Shown here one piece after another: positions 1 through 9,045 of a stretch of DNA of 64,000 bases. Numbering within the stretch: position 1 is the stretch's first letter; each line of letters starts with the position of its first letter. The position numbers were made by a program, and so were the translations under genes. The notes under the pieces are model-generated. The model was not told the DNA's origin and made no database searches. It worked only from the letters and a program-made list of their open reading frames with translations. Source of the DNA: Xanthocytophaga agilis (GTDB taxonomy: Bacteria; Bacteroidota; Bacteroidia; Cytophagales; 172606-1); assembly GCF_030068605.1 (NCBI RefSeq), contig NZ_JASJOU010000006.1:310001-374000 (forward strand), written 5' to 3'.

Positions 1-156
1 TTAATTCAAAACAATACCGAGCTGCGAGGCCCTACCCAATACATTGGCCTGGCAGAATATAAAACAGCACATGGCAAATCTCCAATTAAACTGCAAGACC
101 ATGGAGATCCTAGTGAGCCTATCAGCTTCAGAAACATCTGGATTCGTCCTTTATAA
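1..156 (+). CDS. C-terminal end of a DUF1080 (3-keto-disaccharide hydrolase-like) protein, partial
   Basis: The first 51 codons are open in frame 1 and end at a TAA at 154-156; the gene begins outside the window. The visible residues include GPTQYIGLAEY, PIKLQDHG and the terminal FRNIWIRPL, which is the usual last strand of DUF1080 domains, a concanavalin-like fold found in secreted glycan-processing proteins of Bacteroidota. Function is inferred from this tail alone, so the assignment is moderately sure. A hairpin terminator follows 28 bases after the stop. Confidence 0.7.
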   Translation, partial: LIQNNTELRGPTQYIGLAEYKTAHGKSPIKLQDHGDPSEPISFRNIWIRPL

Positions 157-184
157 GAAATAAAATTTAACCAGAGAAAATGCT

Positions 185-218
185 ATAGCCAGAGCCAAAA
201 CTCTGGCTATTTTCTTTT
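185..218 (+). terminator. Rho-independent terminator after the DUF1080 gene
   Basis: A 10-bp perfect stem (ATAGCCAGAG at 185-194 with CTCTGGCTAT at 201-210), a six-base loop and a T-rich tail TTTCTTTT lie just after the stop of the upstream gene on the plus strand. Confidence 0.85.
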
Positions 219-329
219 ATTTATTACATTTGGCAGTAATTTTTTCTTTATAAACTATAACTTTTCATCTTTGTTCTTTCGTATAAGTAGTAATAAACTA
301 AGCATGGCCAAATCTGAAAAGTACGCATC

Positions 330-950
330 ATGAAAAATCTGAAAAAATCAATCATTCTGTCTTTATGCATTCTTCAAGGTATTCTATTCTCAGCACAAGC
401 TCAGAATAGTCTTAATAGTCAGTATCAGCAACTTAAAGAAGGGTCTAATAACTATCAGGATTTCAAGGTTATTAAACAAACATCGTTGGATGCATTCTGG
501 AGCAAGGTGCAGGATTCTGTAAATGTAACCAAGAAAAAGTTGAAGGCTTCAACAGACGAAATTCAGGCACTAAAGACGCAGGTAGCGCAACTGGAACAAC
601 AGGTAAAGGCTAAAGAAGATCAGATGCAAAAAAATGATGAGGCTAGTCAACAAGTACCTGTATTGGGAATAAATGTAGATAAGAACGGATATGTAATGTT
701 TAGCTATATAGTGTATGTTGCTCTTCTTGCTGTACTAGCATTCTTTTTCTTTCAGTATAAAAATAGTAATCAGATAACTGTAAGTATACGAAAAGACTTT
801 GAAGAAGCTCGTGACCAGGTAGATGAATACAAGAAAAAACTTCTGGAAATACAGACTGCTCTAGGTCGGGAACTTCAGACTGAACGGAATCGCGTGGATG
901 AAATGAAACAGGAGATTTCTAAATTACGTAACCAGACAGCTGCGAAATAA
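330..950 (+). CDS. Signal-peptide/coiled-coil protein with one internal membrane segment
   Basis: This 206-residue protein starts with a signal peptide (hydrophobic residues about 8-22, AQAQ cleavage region). Two coiled-coil segments follow (about 62-105 and 155-204, rich in K, E, Q and heptad leucines), separated by a single transmembrane helix at about 124-143 (hydrophobic, ending in FFFFQYK). The layout suggests an envelope protein with one coil on each side of the inner membrane. From memory, similar proteins in Bacteroidota genomes are sometimes labelled tRNA (guanine-N1)-methyltransferase; nothing here resembles TrmD, so that label should not be used. Monocistronic, flanked by terminators. 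No function is proposed. Confidence 0.8.
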   Translation: MKNLKKSIILSLCILQGILFSAQAQNSLNSQYQQLKEGSNNYQDFKVIKQTSLDAFWSKVQDSVNVTKKKLKASTDEIQALKTQVAQLEQQVKAKEDQMQKNDEASQQVPVLGINVDKNGYVMFSYIVYVALLAVLAFFFFQYKNSNQITVSIRKDFEEARDQVDEYKKKLLEIQTALGRELQTERNRVDEMKQEISKLRNQTAAK

Positions 951-979
951 AAGCTTTTATTACATGCTCCAAGCAGTAA

Positions 980-1037
980 TTCATCTCTAAAAAGAAAGCC
1001 CTCAACAAATGTTGAGGGCTTTCTTTTTAGAGATGAA
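980..1037. terminator. Very long bidirectional terminator hairpin
   Basis: A perfect 27-bp inverted repeat (980-1006 with 1011-1037) encloses a four-base loop AAAT. The core AAAGCCCTCAAC/GTTGAGGGCTTT with A and T runs can terminate in both directions, between the convergent coiled-coil gene and the purF-like gene. Confidence 0.9.
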
Positions 1038-1046
1038 TTTATGTGA

Positions 1047-2936
1047 TTAATATGCTCTGACAGAAACTCCAGACATATAGTTCATAAAAGCTTTATTTAC
1101 AACTTTGTTACCTCCCAGAGTTGGGTAGTTACCTGTAAAGTACCAATCACCTGTATGATTAGGACAAGCCTTGTGAAGGTTTTCAACAGTTTGGAAAACA
1201 ACTTCTACTTTGGCATACAGATTATGTGGACGAATAATCTCTGCAATTTTATCTGAGATCTCTTGATCACTGAAGTTGTCATAAACCGATTTTACAAAGT
1301 TCTCTTCATGTGCCCGATCATTCCAGAAAGCACTCTTACATTCTTCTAGTACGTTATACAATTTTTCTGATTGACCTCTTTCTTCTAATAACGCAAGTGC
1401 TGCCCGGAATGCCACAAACTCTTTCATTCGTGACATATCAATACCATAACAGTCAGGATAACGTATCTGAGGCGCAGAAGAAACCACAACGATCTTTTTA
1501 GGTCCTAAACGGTCCAGAATGCGTAAGATACTTTTCTCAAGAGTAGTTCCACGTACAATAGAATCATCTACCAGTACCAACGTATCATATCCACGGCGGA
1601 TAACATCATAGGTTGTATCGTATCCAGCTGACACCATATCATCCCGATGATCATCATCGGTGATAAACGTCCGAAGCTTGGCATCCTTAATAACCATCTT
1701 TTCCACCCTAGGCCGTATAGAAAGCAATTTATCTAGCTCTTCCGGTGATGCTTTTTCTGCCACAGCTTTCTTGCGTTGTTCACTCAACCACGTTTCCATA
1801 CCTTCCATCATACCTAGAAATGCAGTCTCAGCTGTATTAGGTACATACGAGAATACCGTATTTTCCAGATCATAGTCAATCGCTTTCAAGACCTGAGGAA
1901 TCAGTAAGCGACCTAATTCTTTACGTTCATTATAGATGGCAGGGTCTGAGCCTCGGGAGAAATAAATACGTTCGAAGCTACATGAACGTTTTTCAAGTGT
2001 ATTAATAAACGGATGTTCAGCAAAATCCCCGTTTTTCTGTATAACTAAGGCATGACCAGGCTGAATCTCCCGAATAGAGTCATAGGAAATGTTAAAGGCA
2101 GATTTTATAGCAACCCGTTCAGAAGCAACTACTACTACTTCATCATCTGCATAATAGTAGGCAGGGCGAATGCCTGCAGGATCCCGGGCTACAAATGCTG
2201 CTCCATGTCCAATCATTCCGGCCATCGCGTAACCTCCATCAAAATCACGGCAGGAACGACGTATTACCCGTGGGATATCCATCTTCTCCTCAATCACATG
2301 ACTCATCTCCACATTGGTGTACTGATCTTTGTACAGATCAAAAATACGTTGGTTTTCTTCGTCCAGGAAGTGACCAATCTTCTCCATTACTGTGATAGTA
2401 TCTACCTTTTCTTTCGGATGTTGTCCTAAAGAAAGCAGCTTATCAAACAGATCGTCTACATTGGTCATATTGAAATTTCCCGCTACTACCAGATTCCGGC
2501 TTCGCCAGTTGTTTTGGCGCAGAAACGGATGGCAGCTTTCAATGCTGTTCACTCCATGAGTTCCATAACGCACATGTCCTAATAGGACCTCTCCTGTAAA
2601 TGCGACATTTTCTTTCAACCATTGAGCATCATAGATCCGGTCTTTGTGGCCTTTGGTAGATTTCTGGAATTTCTTGTTGATCTTCTTGAAAATCTTGGCA
2701 ATAGGCTGGTTGTCGATAGACCGGTAGCGGCTGATGTAGCGAATTCCAGGAGGAACACCTATTTTAATAACTGATACACCTGCTCCATCTTGGCCCCGAT
2801 TACTTTGTTTTTCAAGCATCTGGTATAGTTTGTTGACTCCATATAGGGAGGTGCCATATTTGTCAATATAATATTGATATGGCTTGCGGAGGCGGATCAT
2901 CGCGATACCGCATTCGTGTTTTATAGGATCACTCAT
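1047..2936 (-). CDS. purF: Amidophosphoribosyltransferase, long Bacteroidota form
   Basis: The enzyme family transfers glutamine amide nitrogen to PRPP, the first step of purine synthesis. After a short propeptide, Cys9 in HECGIAMI is the expected class II glutaminase nucleophile. HVRYGTHG (121-128) and GNF (153-155) belong to the glutaminase site, and VDDSIVRGTT (456-465) is the PRPP-binding loop. At 629 residues it is about 120 longer than the usual PurF. Extra basic or helical segments sit at about 76-105 and 380-420, so it may be a PurF-like paralogue; this cannot be decided from the window. A promoter-like TTTG-N17-TATTTTTG lies just upstream on the minus strand. The next gene upstream, nuoN, is 97 bp away. 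Confidence 0.85.
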   Translation of the reverse strand: MSDPIKHECGIAMIRLRKPYQYYIDKYGTSLYGVNKLYQMLEKQSNRGQDGAGVSVIKIGVPPGIRYISRYRSIDNQPIAKIFKKINKKFQKSTKGHKDRIYDAQWLKENVAFTGEVLLGHVRYGTHGVNSIESCHPFLRQNNWRSRNLVVAGNFNMTNVDDLFDKLLSLGQHPKEKVDTITVMEKIGHFLDEENQRIFDLYKDQYTNVEMSHVIEEKMDIPRVIRRSCRDFDGGYAMAGMIGHGAAFVARDPAGIRPAYYYADDEVVVVASERVAIKSAFNISYDSIREIQPGHALVIQKNGDFAEHPFINTLEKRSCSFERIYFSRGSDPAIYNERKELGRLLIPQVLKAIDYDLENTVFSYVPNTAETAFLGMMEGMETWLSEQRKKAVAEKASPEELDKLLSIRPRVEKMVIKDAKLRTFITDDDHRDDMVSAGYDTTYDVIRRGYDTLVLVDDSIVRGTTLEKSILRILDRLGPKKIVVVSSAPQIRYPDCYGIDMSRMKEFVAFRAALALLEERGQSEKLYNVLEECKSAFWNDRAHEENFVKSVYDNFSDQEISDKIAEIIRPHNLYAKVEVVFQTVENLHKACPNHTGDWYFTGNYPTLGGNKVVNKAFMNYMSGVSVRAY

Positions 2937-2956
2937 ATTGAGAAGAAAGGATGCTC

Positions 2957-2985
2957 AAAAATAATAGTTTTGTGATGGAACAAAA
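2957..2985 (-). promoter_or_regulatory. Bacteroidota-type promoter of the purF-like gene
   Basis: On the minus strand, TTTG (complement of 2982-2985), a 17-base spacer and TATTTTTG (complement of 2957-2964) match the TTTG/TAnnTTTG consensus. The predicted start of transcription is about 14 bases upstream of the purF ATG. Confidence 0.65.
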
Positions 2986-3033
2986 AATTAATATTTTCTA
3001 AAAACATGTACGTATATAGAATCCTTTTGTTTC

Positions 3034-4584
3034 TTAACGCAGGAATAATCCTAAAGATTCAGTAAGCCATGAGGATTTAAAAAATAATACCAGTACAGGA
3101 GCCAATACAGCAATTAAAAGGATAATTTCTGTCCAATGAAAAGCTTTAACAGATGTAGGATAAGAGGTTGTTCCGGATTTAAAAAAAAGATAATACGGGA
3201 TACGTAAATAATAAAATATAGAAACCGCGATATTAAGTAAACCCCAACCAAAAAGAATCAATAACAATACATTGTCTGACTGGTTATAAATAGTCCATAA
3301 GGAAGAAAAGATCAGAAGTTTGGCTGTAAAACCAACTGTAGGAGGCAAGCCTGCCAGAGCAATCATGACAATAACTATTGCAATACCTAAACCTGGAAAT
3401 TTCATACCGAGGCCTTTATAATCATTTATGGTATGAGAATCAGTGATTCGTTCCAGCCAGAGCAATAACAGAAATGCACTTACATTGATAAATAAATAGG
3501 TTATTGAATAAAATAAGAAAGTTTCAGCAGAAAATGTATTTCTTCCTAGGAGTCCTATCAATAAGAAACCTGAATGTGCAATAGATGAGTAAGCCATCAT
3601 TTTGCGTGAATTGGATTGAGTCAGAGCTGAGAAATTACCGATAGTAATGCTGGCAATAGACAAAATAGCAATAAAAGATTGGAACCCAAATTTATCAATC
3701 ATATCTATTTGACTAATCACCAATAATATAAATAGAGCAGCAAGTTTAGGTGAAATAGAGAAGAATGTAACAACTGATAAAGGAGCTGCATCATATATAT
3801 CAGGAGCCCATACATGAAAAGGTACTACCGCAATTTTGAACAATACACCTGATAGTGTTAAGATTACGGCTATAGTGACAAGTAATGGAGGTTGTGTGGC
3901 TAGTGTTTCCCAGAATACAGTATCCAGAAATGCGAGAGATCCAGTGAGTCCGTATAACCAGGATATGCCATAAAGCATGACTCCTGAACTCATGGCTCCA
4001 AATAGAATATAACGAAGGCTTCCCTGAGCACTTCGTTTATTATCTGCAAAATAGGTCAGTACATACGAACTTATAGAAACCAGTTCAATACCCAGATATA
4101 CTATTATCAGATGAGAACCCATAATCATCAGGTGCAATCCCAGCAATAAGGCTGTGAGAATTGCAAAGAATTCCCCACTTTTGGCATATGTTTTTTTCTC
4201 AATCCAAGCTAACAGGATGGTAAGAATACCCATAAGCTGGAATAGGCACTTGAAGAGAATTGTATATTGGGTACTATGAACCATTCCCAGAAAAGATCCG
4301 GAAGAGTTCTGAAAAGAGAGAGGATATTGAGTAACAGATAGAAAGAATATGCAACAAAAACCTGCCACAGCAAGCCAACCTGTAGGTTTGTAGGATTGCT
4401 TATGAAAGATAAGATCCGTTGTGATCAGAAGTATAAAAAGCAAAACCAGTCCAGTTTCTGGATAAAATCCTGATAAACTTATAAGTAATTGGTTTAGTTT
4501 TTCAGAAAGCGAAAGTGCCAAGGCGAGTGAAAGGTTGCAATGATAAACAGAAAATGAGGTATTTGTTCGCCAAAAATAATCCAC
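3034..4584 (-). CDS. nuoN: NADH-quinone oxidoreductase subunit N
   Basis: This is an antiporter-like proton-pumping membrane subunit of respiratory complex I. The 516-residue protein is almost entirely hydrophobic, with about 14 predicted helices. Family features include GIELVSISSYVL near residue 165, the charged pattern FKIAVVPFHVWAPDIYD near 250, and GLPPTVGFTAKL near 415. The first 25-30 residues precede the usual family start (around GFYPETGLVL), so the true start may be internal. It stands alone here: no nuoM or nuoL is adjacent, and nuoHIJ lie about 22 kb away on the same strand. No terminator separates it clearly from purF. Confidence 0.92.
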   Translation of the reverse strand: MDYFWRTNTSFSVYHCNLSLALALSLSEKLNQLLISLSGFYPETGLVLLFILLITTDLIFHKQSYKPTGWLAVAGFCCIFFLSVTQYPLSFQNSSGSFLGMVHSTQYTILFKCLFQLMGILTILLAWIEKKTYAKSGEFFAILTALLLGLHLMIMGSHLIIVYLGIELVSISSYVLTYFADNKRSAQGSLRYILFGAMSSGVMLYGISWLYGLTGSLAFLDTVFWETLATQPPLLVTIAVILTLSGVLFKIAVVPFHVWAPDIYDAAPLSVVTFFSISPKLAALFILLVISQIDMIDKFGFQSFIAILSIASITIGNFSALTQSNSRKMMAYSSIAHSGFLLIGLLGRNTFSAETFLFYSITYLFINVSAFLLLLWLERITDSHTINDYKGLGMKFPGLGIAIVIVMIALAGLPPTVGFTAKLLIFSSLWTIYNQSDNVLLLILFGWGLLNIAVSIFYYLRIPYYLFFKSGTTSYPTSVKAFHWTEIILLIAVLAPVLVLFFKSSWLTESLGLFLR

Positions 4585-5049
4585 ATTTTTGAATTATAAC
4601 TCAGATTAGCAAACACTCTTTCTTATTTGGAAAGATTTATATAAATCTACAGAAGTACATATAGTCTCTGATTTTGAAGTTGTGAAATGATTTTTGTGGA
4701 TTTGGTATAAAATTTTATAAAAATAATCTAATTTAAAGGGGCTGAAAAAACAAAGCTTTTATCTTTGCAATACAAAATTAAGGCAGGATAAATAAAATTT
4801 CGCATAGAAAATCCATACTATAGCTTATTAGAATCTCCTAAAAGCTTGGAATAATTGGATGTTAAATAGAGATATTAGGCAAAAGAGCAGAAAGAATTAT
4901 GAAAAATTAATCATTTCTTTACTTATTTTCTTATATAAACTTGTAACTTCGGAAGGAAAGAGGAAAGAATTGTTTCCAATTTATTTTTTTCTGAAATAAA
5001 TCAGTACATTTTCAGCGATTAAAATACCCATTTACCCCACTCATCAGAC
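4585..5049. promoter_or_regulatory. Divergent intergenic region between nuoN and the trehalose gene
   Basis: No ORF is credible here. A perfect -7 box TATCTTTG at 4760-4767 (plus strand) would give a leader of about 275 bases for the trehalose gene. A weaker match, TAACTTCG at 4943-4950, is closer to it. No well-placed -33 TTTG was found for either, so the start is uncertain. Confidence 0.4.
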
Positions 5050-7263
5050 ATGCCAAGACTTATTACCATATCGAACCGGCTTCCAATCTCTGTTAAGGTT
5101 AAAGAAGGAGAATTTGTTTACGAACAGAGTGTAGGTGGATTAGCTACCGGTTTGAGTTCAACCGATGCCAAAGAAAATTATTGGGTAGGTTGGCCAGGAA
5201 TGACCATCAAAGCGGATGATCAGGCTGCATTGGCTGCACGTATGAACAAAGATAACCTGCAACCAGTGTTCTTAACAGATCGGGAATATGAAAATTTCTA
5301 TGAAGGATTCAGTAATAAGATAATCTGGCCGTTATACCACTATTTCAAGCAATATGCCAGCTATAAGAAAACATACTGGGAAGCATATCGTCAGGTAAAT
5401 GAACGATTTTGTGAGGAAGTACAGAAAATAGCTCGTCCGGATGATGTTTTCTGGGTACATGACTATCAATTGATGTTGTTACCCAAAATGTTACGTGAAA
5501 AATTTCCGGATGCTACAATTGGTTATTTCTTGCATATACCTTTTCCTTCCTATGAGTTATTCCGTTCACTGCCATGGCGTAAAGAAGTACTGGAAGGAAT
5601 ATTAGGTGCGGATCTGGTTGGTTTCCATACATATGATTATGTAAGACATTTTTTAAGTGCAACTACCCGTATTCTTGGATTAAATCATTCGTTGGGCAAA
5701 GTAAATATGGCAGGCCGTATAGCTGAGGTAGACTCTTTTCCTATGGGGATTGACTATGATAAATTTGCCAAGGCTGTATTTGAGAAAGAGACGATTCGTG
5801 AAATTATAGAACTGAGGCAACAGTTAGGAAAAGATAAAATTATCCTTTCTGTTGACAGGTTAGATTATTCCAAAGGCATTTTACAGCGTATTCAGGCGTT
5901 TGAACGTTTTCTGGAGCGGTATCCGGAATGGCAGGGGCAGGTAACACTATTGTTAATATTAGTTCCTTCCCGTGCTACTGTAGATCAGTACCAGCAACTG
6001 AAAGAGGATATTGACCAGGCTGTAGGACGTATTAACGGTAAGTTTAATACATTACGCTGGACACCTATTCATTATTTCTACAGAGCGTTACCTTTCAATA
6101 CATTAGCTGCTGTGTATTATATGGCAGACATTGCCCTCATTACTCCTTTCCGGGATGGAATGAACCTGATCGCGAAAGAATATATTGCAACCAAAACAGA
6201 TCAGACTGGTGTGTTGATTTTAAGTGAGATGGCAGGGGCTGCAAAAGAACTGACTGAGGCAATTCTTGTAAATCCGGATGATCCACATGATATAGTACGT
6301 GCTATTCACAAGGCATTGACTATGCCAGCAGAAGAGCAGATGGCCCGAAATACAGCTATGCAACAGACGTTGCGCCGTTACAATGTAAAGCGCTGGTCAG
6401 AAGTTTTCCTGGATCGATTGAAAGAGGCAAGACTATCTACCGAAAAAATCAAGCGGAAACAATTTAATGAACGTGTATTGACCGAAATAACTGAAGCCTA
6501 TACTACAACAGAAAAGAGACTCTTCCTGTTGGATTATGACGGGACATTAGTAGATTTCCATGATGATCCTCAAAAAGCTTCTCCGGATGAGTACTTGTAT
6601 AGCCTGCTGAAAAAACTTAGCAAAAATCCGGATAATTGTGTGGTTGTTATAAGTGGTCGTGACAAAGAAACACTGGAAAGATGGCTGGGGCACCTGCCGT
6701 TAGGGATTGTAGCAGAGCATGGTGTATGGAACAAAGATATGGATGGCGAATGGACACATGCCGATTTCCTGGAAACAGACTGGAAAGAAGAAATTCGTCC
6801 GATTATTGAATACTTTGTAGATCGTACACCCGGATCTTTCATTGAAGAAAAACATTTCTCTCTGGTATGGCATTACAGAAAATCAGATCAGGGATTGGCA
6901 GAGATGCGTGTGCATGAATTGATTGAGCAGCTGGCACAGTACATAACTCCTCGTCGCTTACAGATACTGGAAGGAAATAAGGTCATAGAAATTAAAAATG
7001 CCAGCATAAATAAAGGACATGCTGTACATCGTTGGATGGAGAAATATCCCGGTTGTTTTGCTTTAGCAGCAGGAGATGATCATACAGATGAAGATACCTT
7101 TAAAGCCTTGACAAATTATCCTAATGCCTATACATTGAAGGTAGGACACAACCAGACGGCTGCTATGTATAATCTGCCTTCGAATCGGGATGTATTACGT
7201 ACACTCCATACATTATCAGAACAGCCTGTAACAGAAGCAAAATACGCTAATAAAACGGCCTGA
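5050..7263 (+). CDS. otsAB: Fused trehalose-6-phosphate synthase / trehalose-6-phosphate phosphatase
   Basis: This cytoplasmic enzyme makes trehalose-6-phosphate from UDP-glucose and glucose-6-phosphate, then removes the phosphate. Residues 1 to about 470 are a GT20 OtsA domain: SNRLP at 8-12, GGLATGL at 29-35, WVHDYQLML near 137, DRLDYSKGI near 270 and a DGMNLIAKEY loop near 373. Residues about 485-725 are an OtsB HAD phosphatase: DYDGT at 495-499 carries the nucleophile and acid/base aspartates, with SGRD and GDDHTDED as later HAD motifs. Both active sites look intact. The fusion is common in Bacteroidota. Trehalose usually serves as osmolyte or stress protectant. Monocistronic, ending in a strong bidirectional terminator. 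Confidence 0.95.
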   Translation: MPRLITISNRLPISVKVKEGEFVYEQSVGGLATGLSSTDAKENYWVGWPGMTIKADDQAALAARMNKDNLQPVFLTDREYENFYEGFSNKIIWPLYHYFKQYASYKKTYWEAYRQVNERFCEEVQKIARPDDVFWVHDYQLMLLPKMLREKFPDATIGYFLHIPFPSYELFRSLPWRKEVLEGILGADLVGFHTYDYVRHFLSATTRILGLNHSLGKVNMAGRIAEVDSFPMGIDYDKFAKAVFEKETIREIIELRQQLGKDKIILSVDRLDYSKGILQRIQAFERFLERYPEWQGQVTLLLILVPSRATVDQYQQLKEDIDQAVGRINGKFNTLRWTPIHYFYRALPFNTLAAVYYMADIALITPFRDGMNLIAKEYIATKTDQTGVLILSEMAGAAKELTEAILVNPDDPHDIVRAIHKALTMPAEEQMARNTAMQQTLRRYNVKRWSEVFLDRLKEARLSTEKIKRKQFNERVLTEITEAYTTTEKRLFLLDYDGTLVDFHDDPQKASPDEYLYSLLKKLSKNPDNCVVVISGRDKETLERWLGHLPLGIVAEHGVWNKDMDGEWTHADFLETDWKEEIRPIIEYFVDRTPGSFIEEKHFSLVWHYRKSDQGLAEMRVHELIEQLAQYITPRRLQILEGNKVIEIKNASINKGHAVHRWMEKYPGCFALAAGDDHTDEDTFKALTNYPNAYTLKVGHNQTAAMYNLPSNRDVLRTLHTLSEQPVTEAKYANKTA

Positions 7264-7291
7264 GTTATAAACCCAAGAAAATAGAACTAAC

Positions 7292-7324
7292 AAAAAAAGC
7301 CTTCTCAAAAAGAAGGCTTTTTTT
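7292..7324. terminator. Bidirectional terminator between otsAB and the WG-repeat gene
   Basis: A 14-bp perfect stem (7292-7305 with 7311-7324) has a five-base loop, with A and T runs at its outer ends suitable for both convergent genes. Confidence 0.9.
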
Positions 7325-7379
7325 ACGTTAGGTTTAATTGAAATCCAGCTATAGGTATTGTTTTTATTTTTTTAATAGT

Positions 7380-8801
7380 TTATTTCTGGCTTACCAAAAT
7401 ATCTTCTACTCCATCACACTTGCAATCTTTGAATACCAGACATTTTCCTGATTTATTTATATAGAAAGTTTTTCCATTGCGTTCTACTTTTGATAATCCA
7501 TCCTGATAAGGTTGTACAGAATCAAACTCTACAGGTACTACCAGTTTCCCTTTGATATCCACAAAGCCATATTTACTGCCAATTTTGATTGTAGCTACAT
7601 CTTCTGCAAAATCGTAGGCATCGTCATATTTGATAGGGATGATTTCATGGTTTTGAATATCTATAAAGCCTGCTTTGTTATTCTTTCTTACAATAGCTAA
7701 GCCATTGTTGAATGGATAGATATGATCATATACCATTGAAATAACCATCTGGCCTTGTTTGTTAATGCAACCTTTTTTGCCATTTTGTGTTACAATGGCA
7801 ATTCCATCTGAGAAGTGAGATACTTCATCATAAACCAATGGGATGACAGTTTTGCCACTTTTATTGATAAAACCCCACTTGGTACCACGGCGTGCTTTGG
7901 CCAAGTTCTCACTAAATGCAGAAACCTCTTCATATGGTAACTCAGTAACCACTTTGCCCAGTGTATCAATCATCAGGTATTTTCCATCCTTTTTTACTTG
8001 AGCAATTCCTTCTGCAAAAGGGCTAGCTGATTCATATTGAAAAGGAATAACCTGTTCACCTTCTTTGTTAATATATCCAAACATGCCATCCTGTAAGGCT
8101 AGTGCAAATCCTTCTGAGAACGAAAGTACTTCATCATAATACAATCCATACATTTTCATTCCTTTCTTATCAATTCGTTCCCAGTGTGCACTCTTCTTTA
8201 CGAGGGCAGATCCTTCTGTAAAAGGTGTTGCTTCTTCATAGTTAAACTGAATAGCTACAGTTCCATTTTTATTCAGATAACCCCATTTGTTGCCTCTGCG
8301 TACAGCTGCCATTCCTTCTGAGAAGAAAGTTATTTCATCATTAATCAGAGGGATTACATTAATACCTTTTTTGTCAATAAATCCTTTACGTCCTGCTTTT
8401 TCAACCAATGCCATACCTTCTGAAAATGGGGTTGCCATATCATAGGATGCGGCAATAACTACCTTTCCCTTTTTATCGATAAATCCCCATTTGCCATTCT
8501 CATTTTCAAAACGTGCTAAGCCATCAGAGAAAGAGGAGACATAGTGAAATGTTAGTGGGATGATTTCTGTGCCTGTGCTATCAATAAAGCCTGCTTTTCC
8601 ATCTTTTGTGACTTTGGCAAACCCTTCCCGAAAATCGTAGGCCATATCATATTTGGGGGCAACTTTGACTGCATTTGCTTTGCTGTCTTTGTACCCAAAA
8701 ATACCACCTTCTGAAAACGGAGTAATTTCCTGAGCATTTGTTGCTATAGTAGCAGCAAGAAGTGATAAAGATAGAATACCGTATTTTTTTAGCTGGTTCA
8801 T
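7380..8801 (-). CDS. Exported WG-repeat protein, 12 repeats
   Basis: A signal peptide (residues 1-23, cleaved near TNAQ) is followed by an array filling the protein. I count 12 WG/KWG-type units of about 35 residues, each with the pattern YDxxxxFxEGxAxVxxxGKxGFIDxxGxxVIP. Such arrays are thought to form propeller-like or solenoid binding surfaces outside the cytoplasm; the ligand is unknown. The C-terminal 15 residues (CLVFKDCKCDGVED) carry three cysteines that may form a disulfide or metal site. Monocistronic, with the terminator shared with otsAB at its 3' end. No -7 box was recognised upstream. Confidence 0.88.
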   Translation of the reverse strand: MNQLKKYGILSLSLLAATIATNAQEITPFSEGGIFGYKDSKANAVKVAPKYDMAYDFREGFAKVTKDGKAGFIDSTGTEIIPLTFHYVSSFSDGLARFENENGKWGFIDKKGKVVIAASYDMATPFSEGMALVEKAGRKGFIDKKGINVIPLINDEITFFSEGMAAVRRGNKWGYLNKNGTVAIQFNYEEATPFTEGSALVKKSAHWERIDKKGMKMYGLYYDEVLSFSEGFALALQDGMFGYINKEGEQVIPFQYESASPFAEGIAQVKKDGKYLMIDTLGKVVTELPYEEVSAFSENLAKARRGTKWGFINKSGKTVIPLVYDEVSHFSDGIAIVTQNGKKGCINKQGQMVISMVYDHIYPFNNGLAIVRKNNKAGFIDIQNHEIIPIKYDDAYDFAEDVATIKIGSKYGFVDIKGKLVVPVEFDSVQPYQDGLSKVERNGKTFYINKSGKCLVFKDCKCDGVEDILVSQK

Positions 8802-9045
8802 AAATTATTCGGATGAAAGCGTATTAGAAGAAATAGTCATGATTGACTGAAATTCATGGATGGATACGTTTTCCCCTAAATTGGTATTCAAGGAGGCTTT
8901 TTTTACATGTAAGAGTTATGTAAGGAAAATGTTGAGGATGTAAAAAAAAGTCGGTTTTTTTATCGGGAAATAATCTTGGCCAAGATCAACTTACATTCTT
9001 TTGCCAAGGTTAATAAATTTTTTTATTAAGGTAATTGGTTGATAG

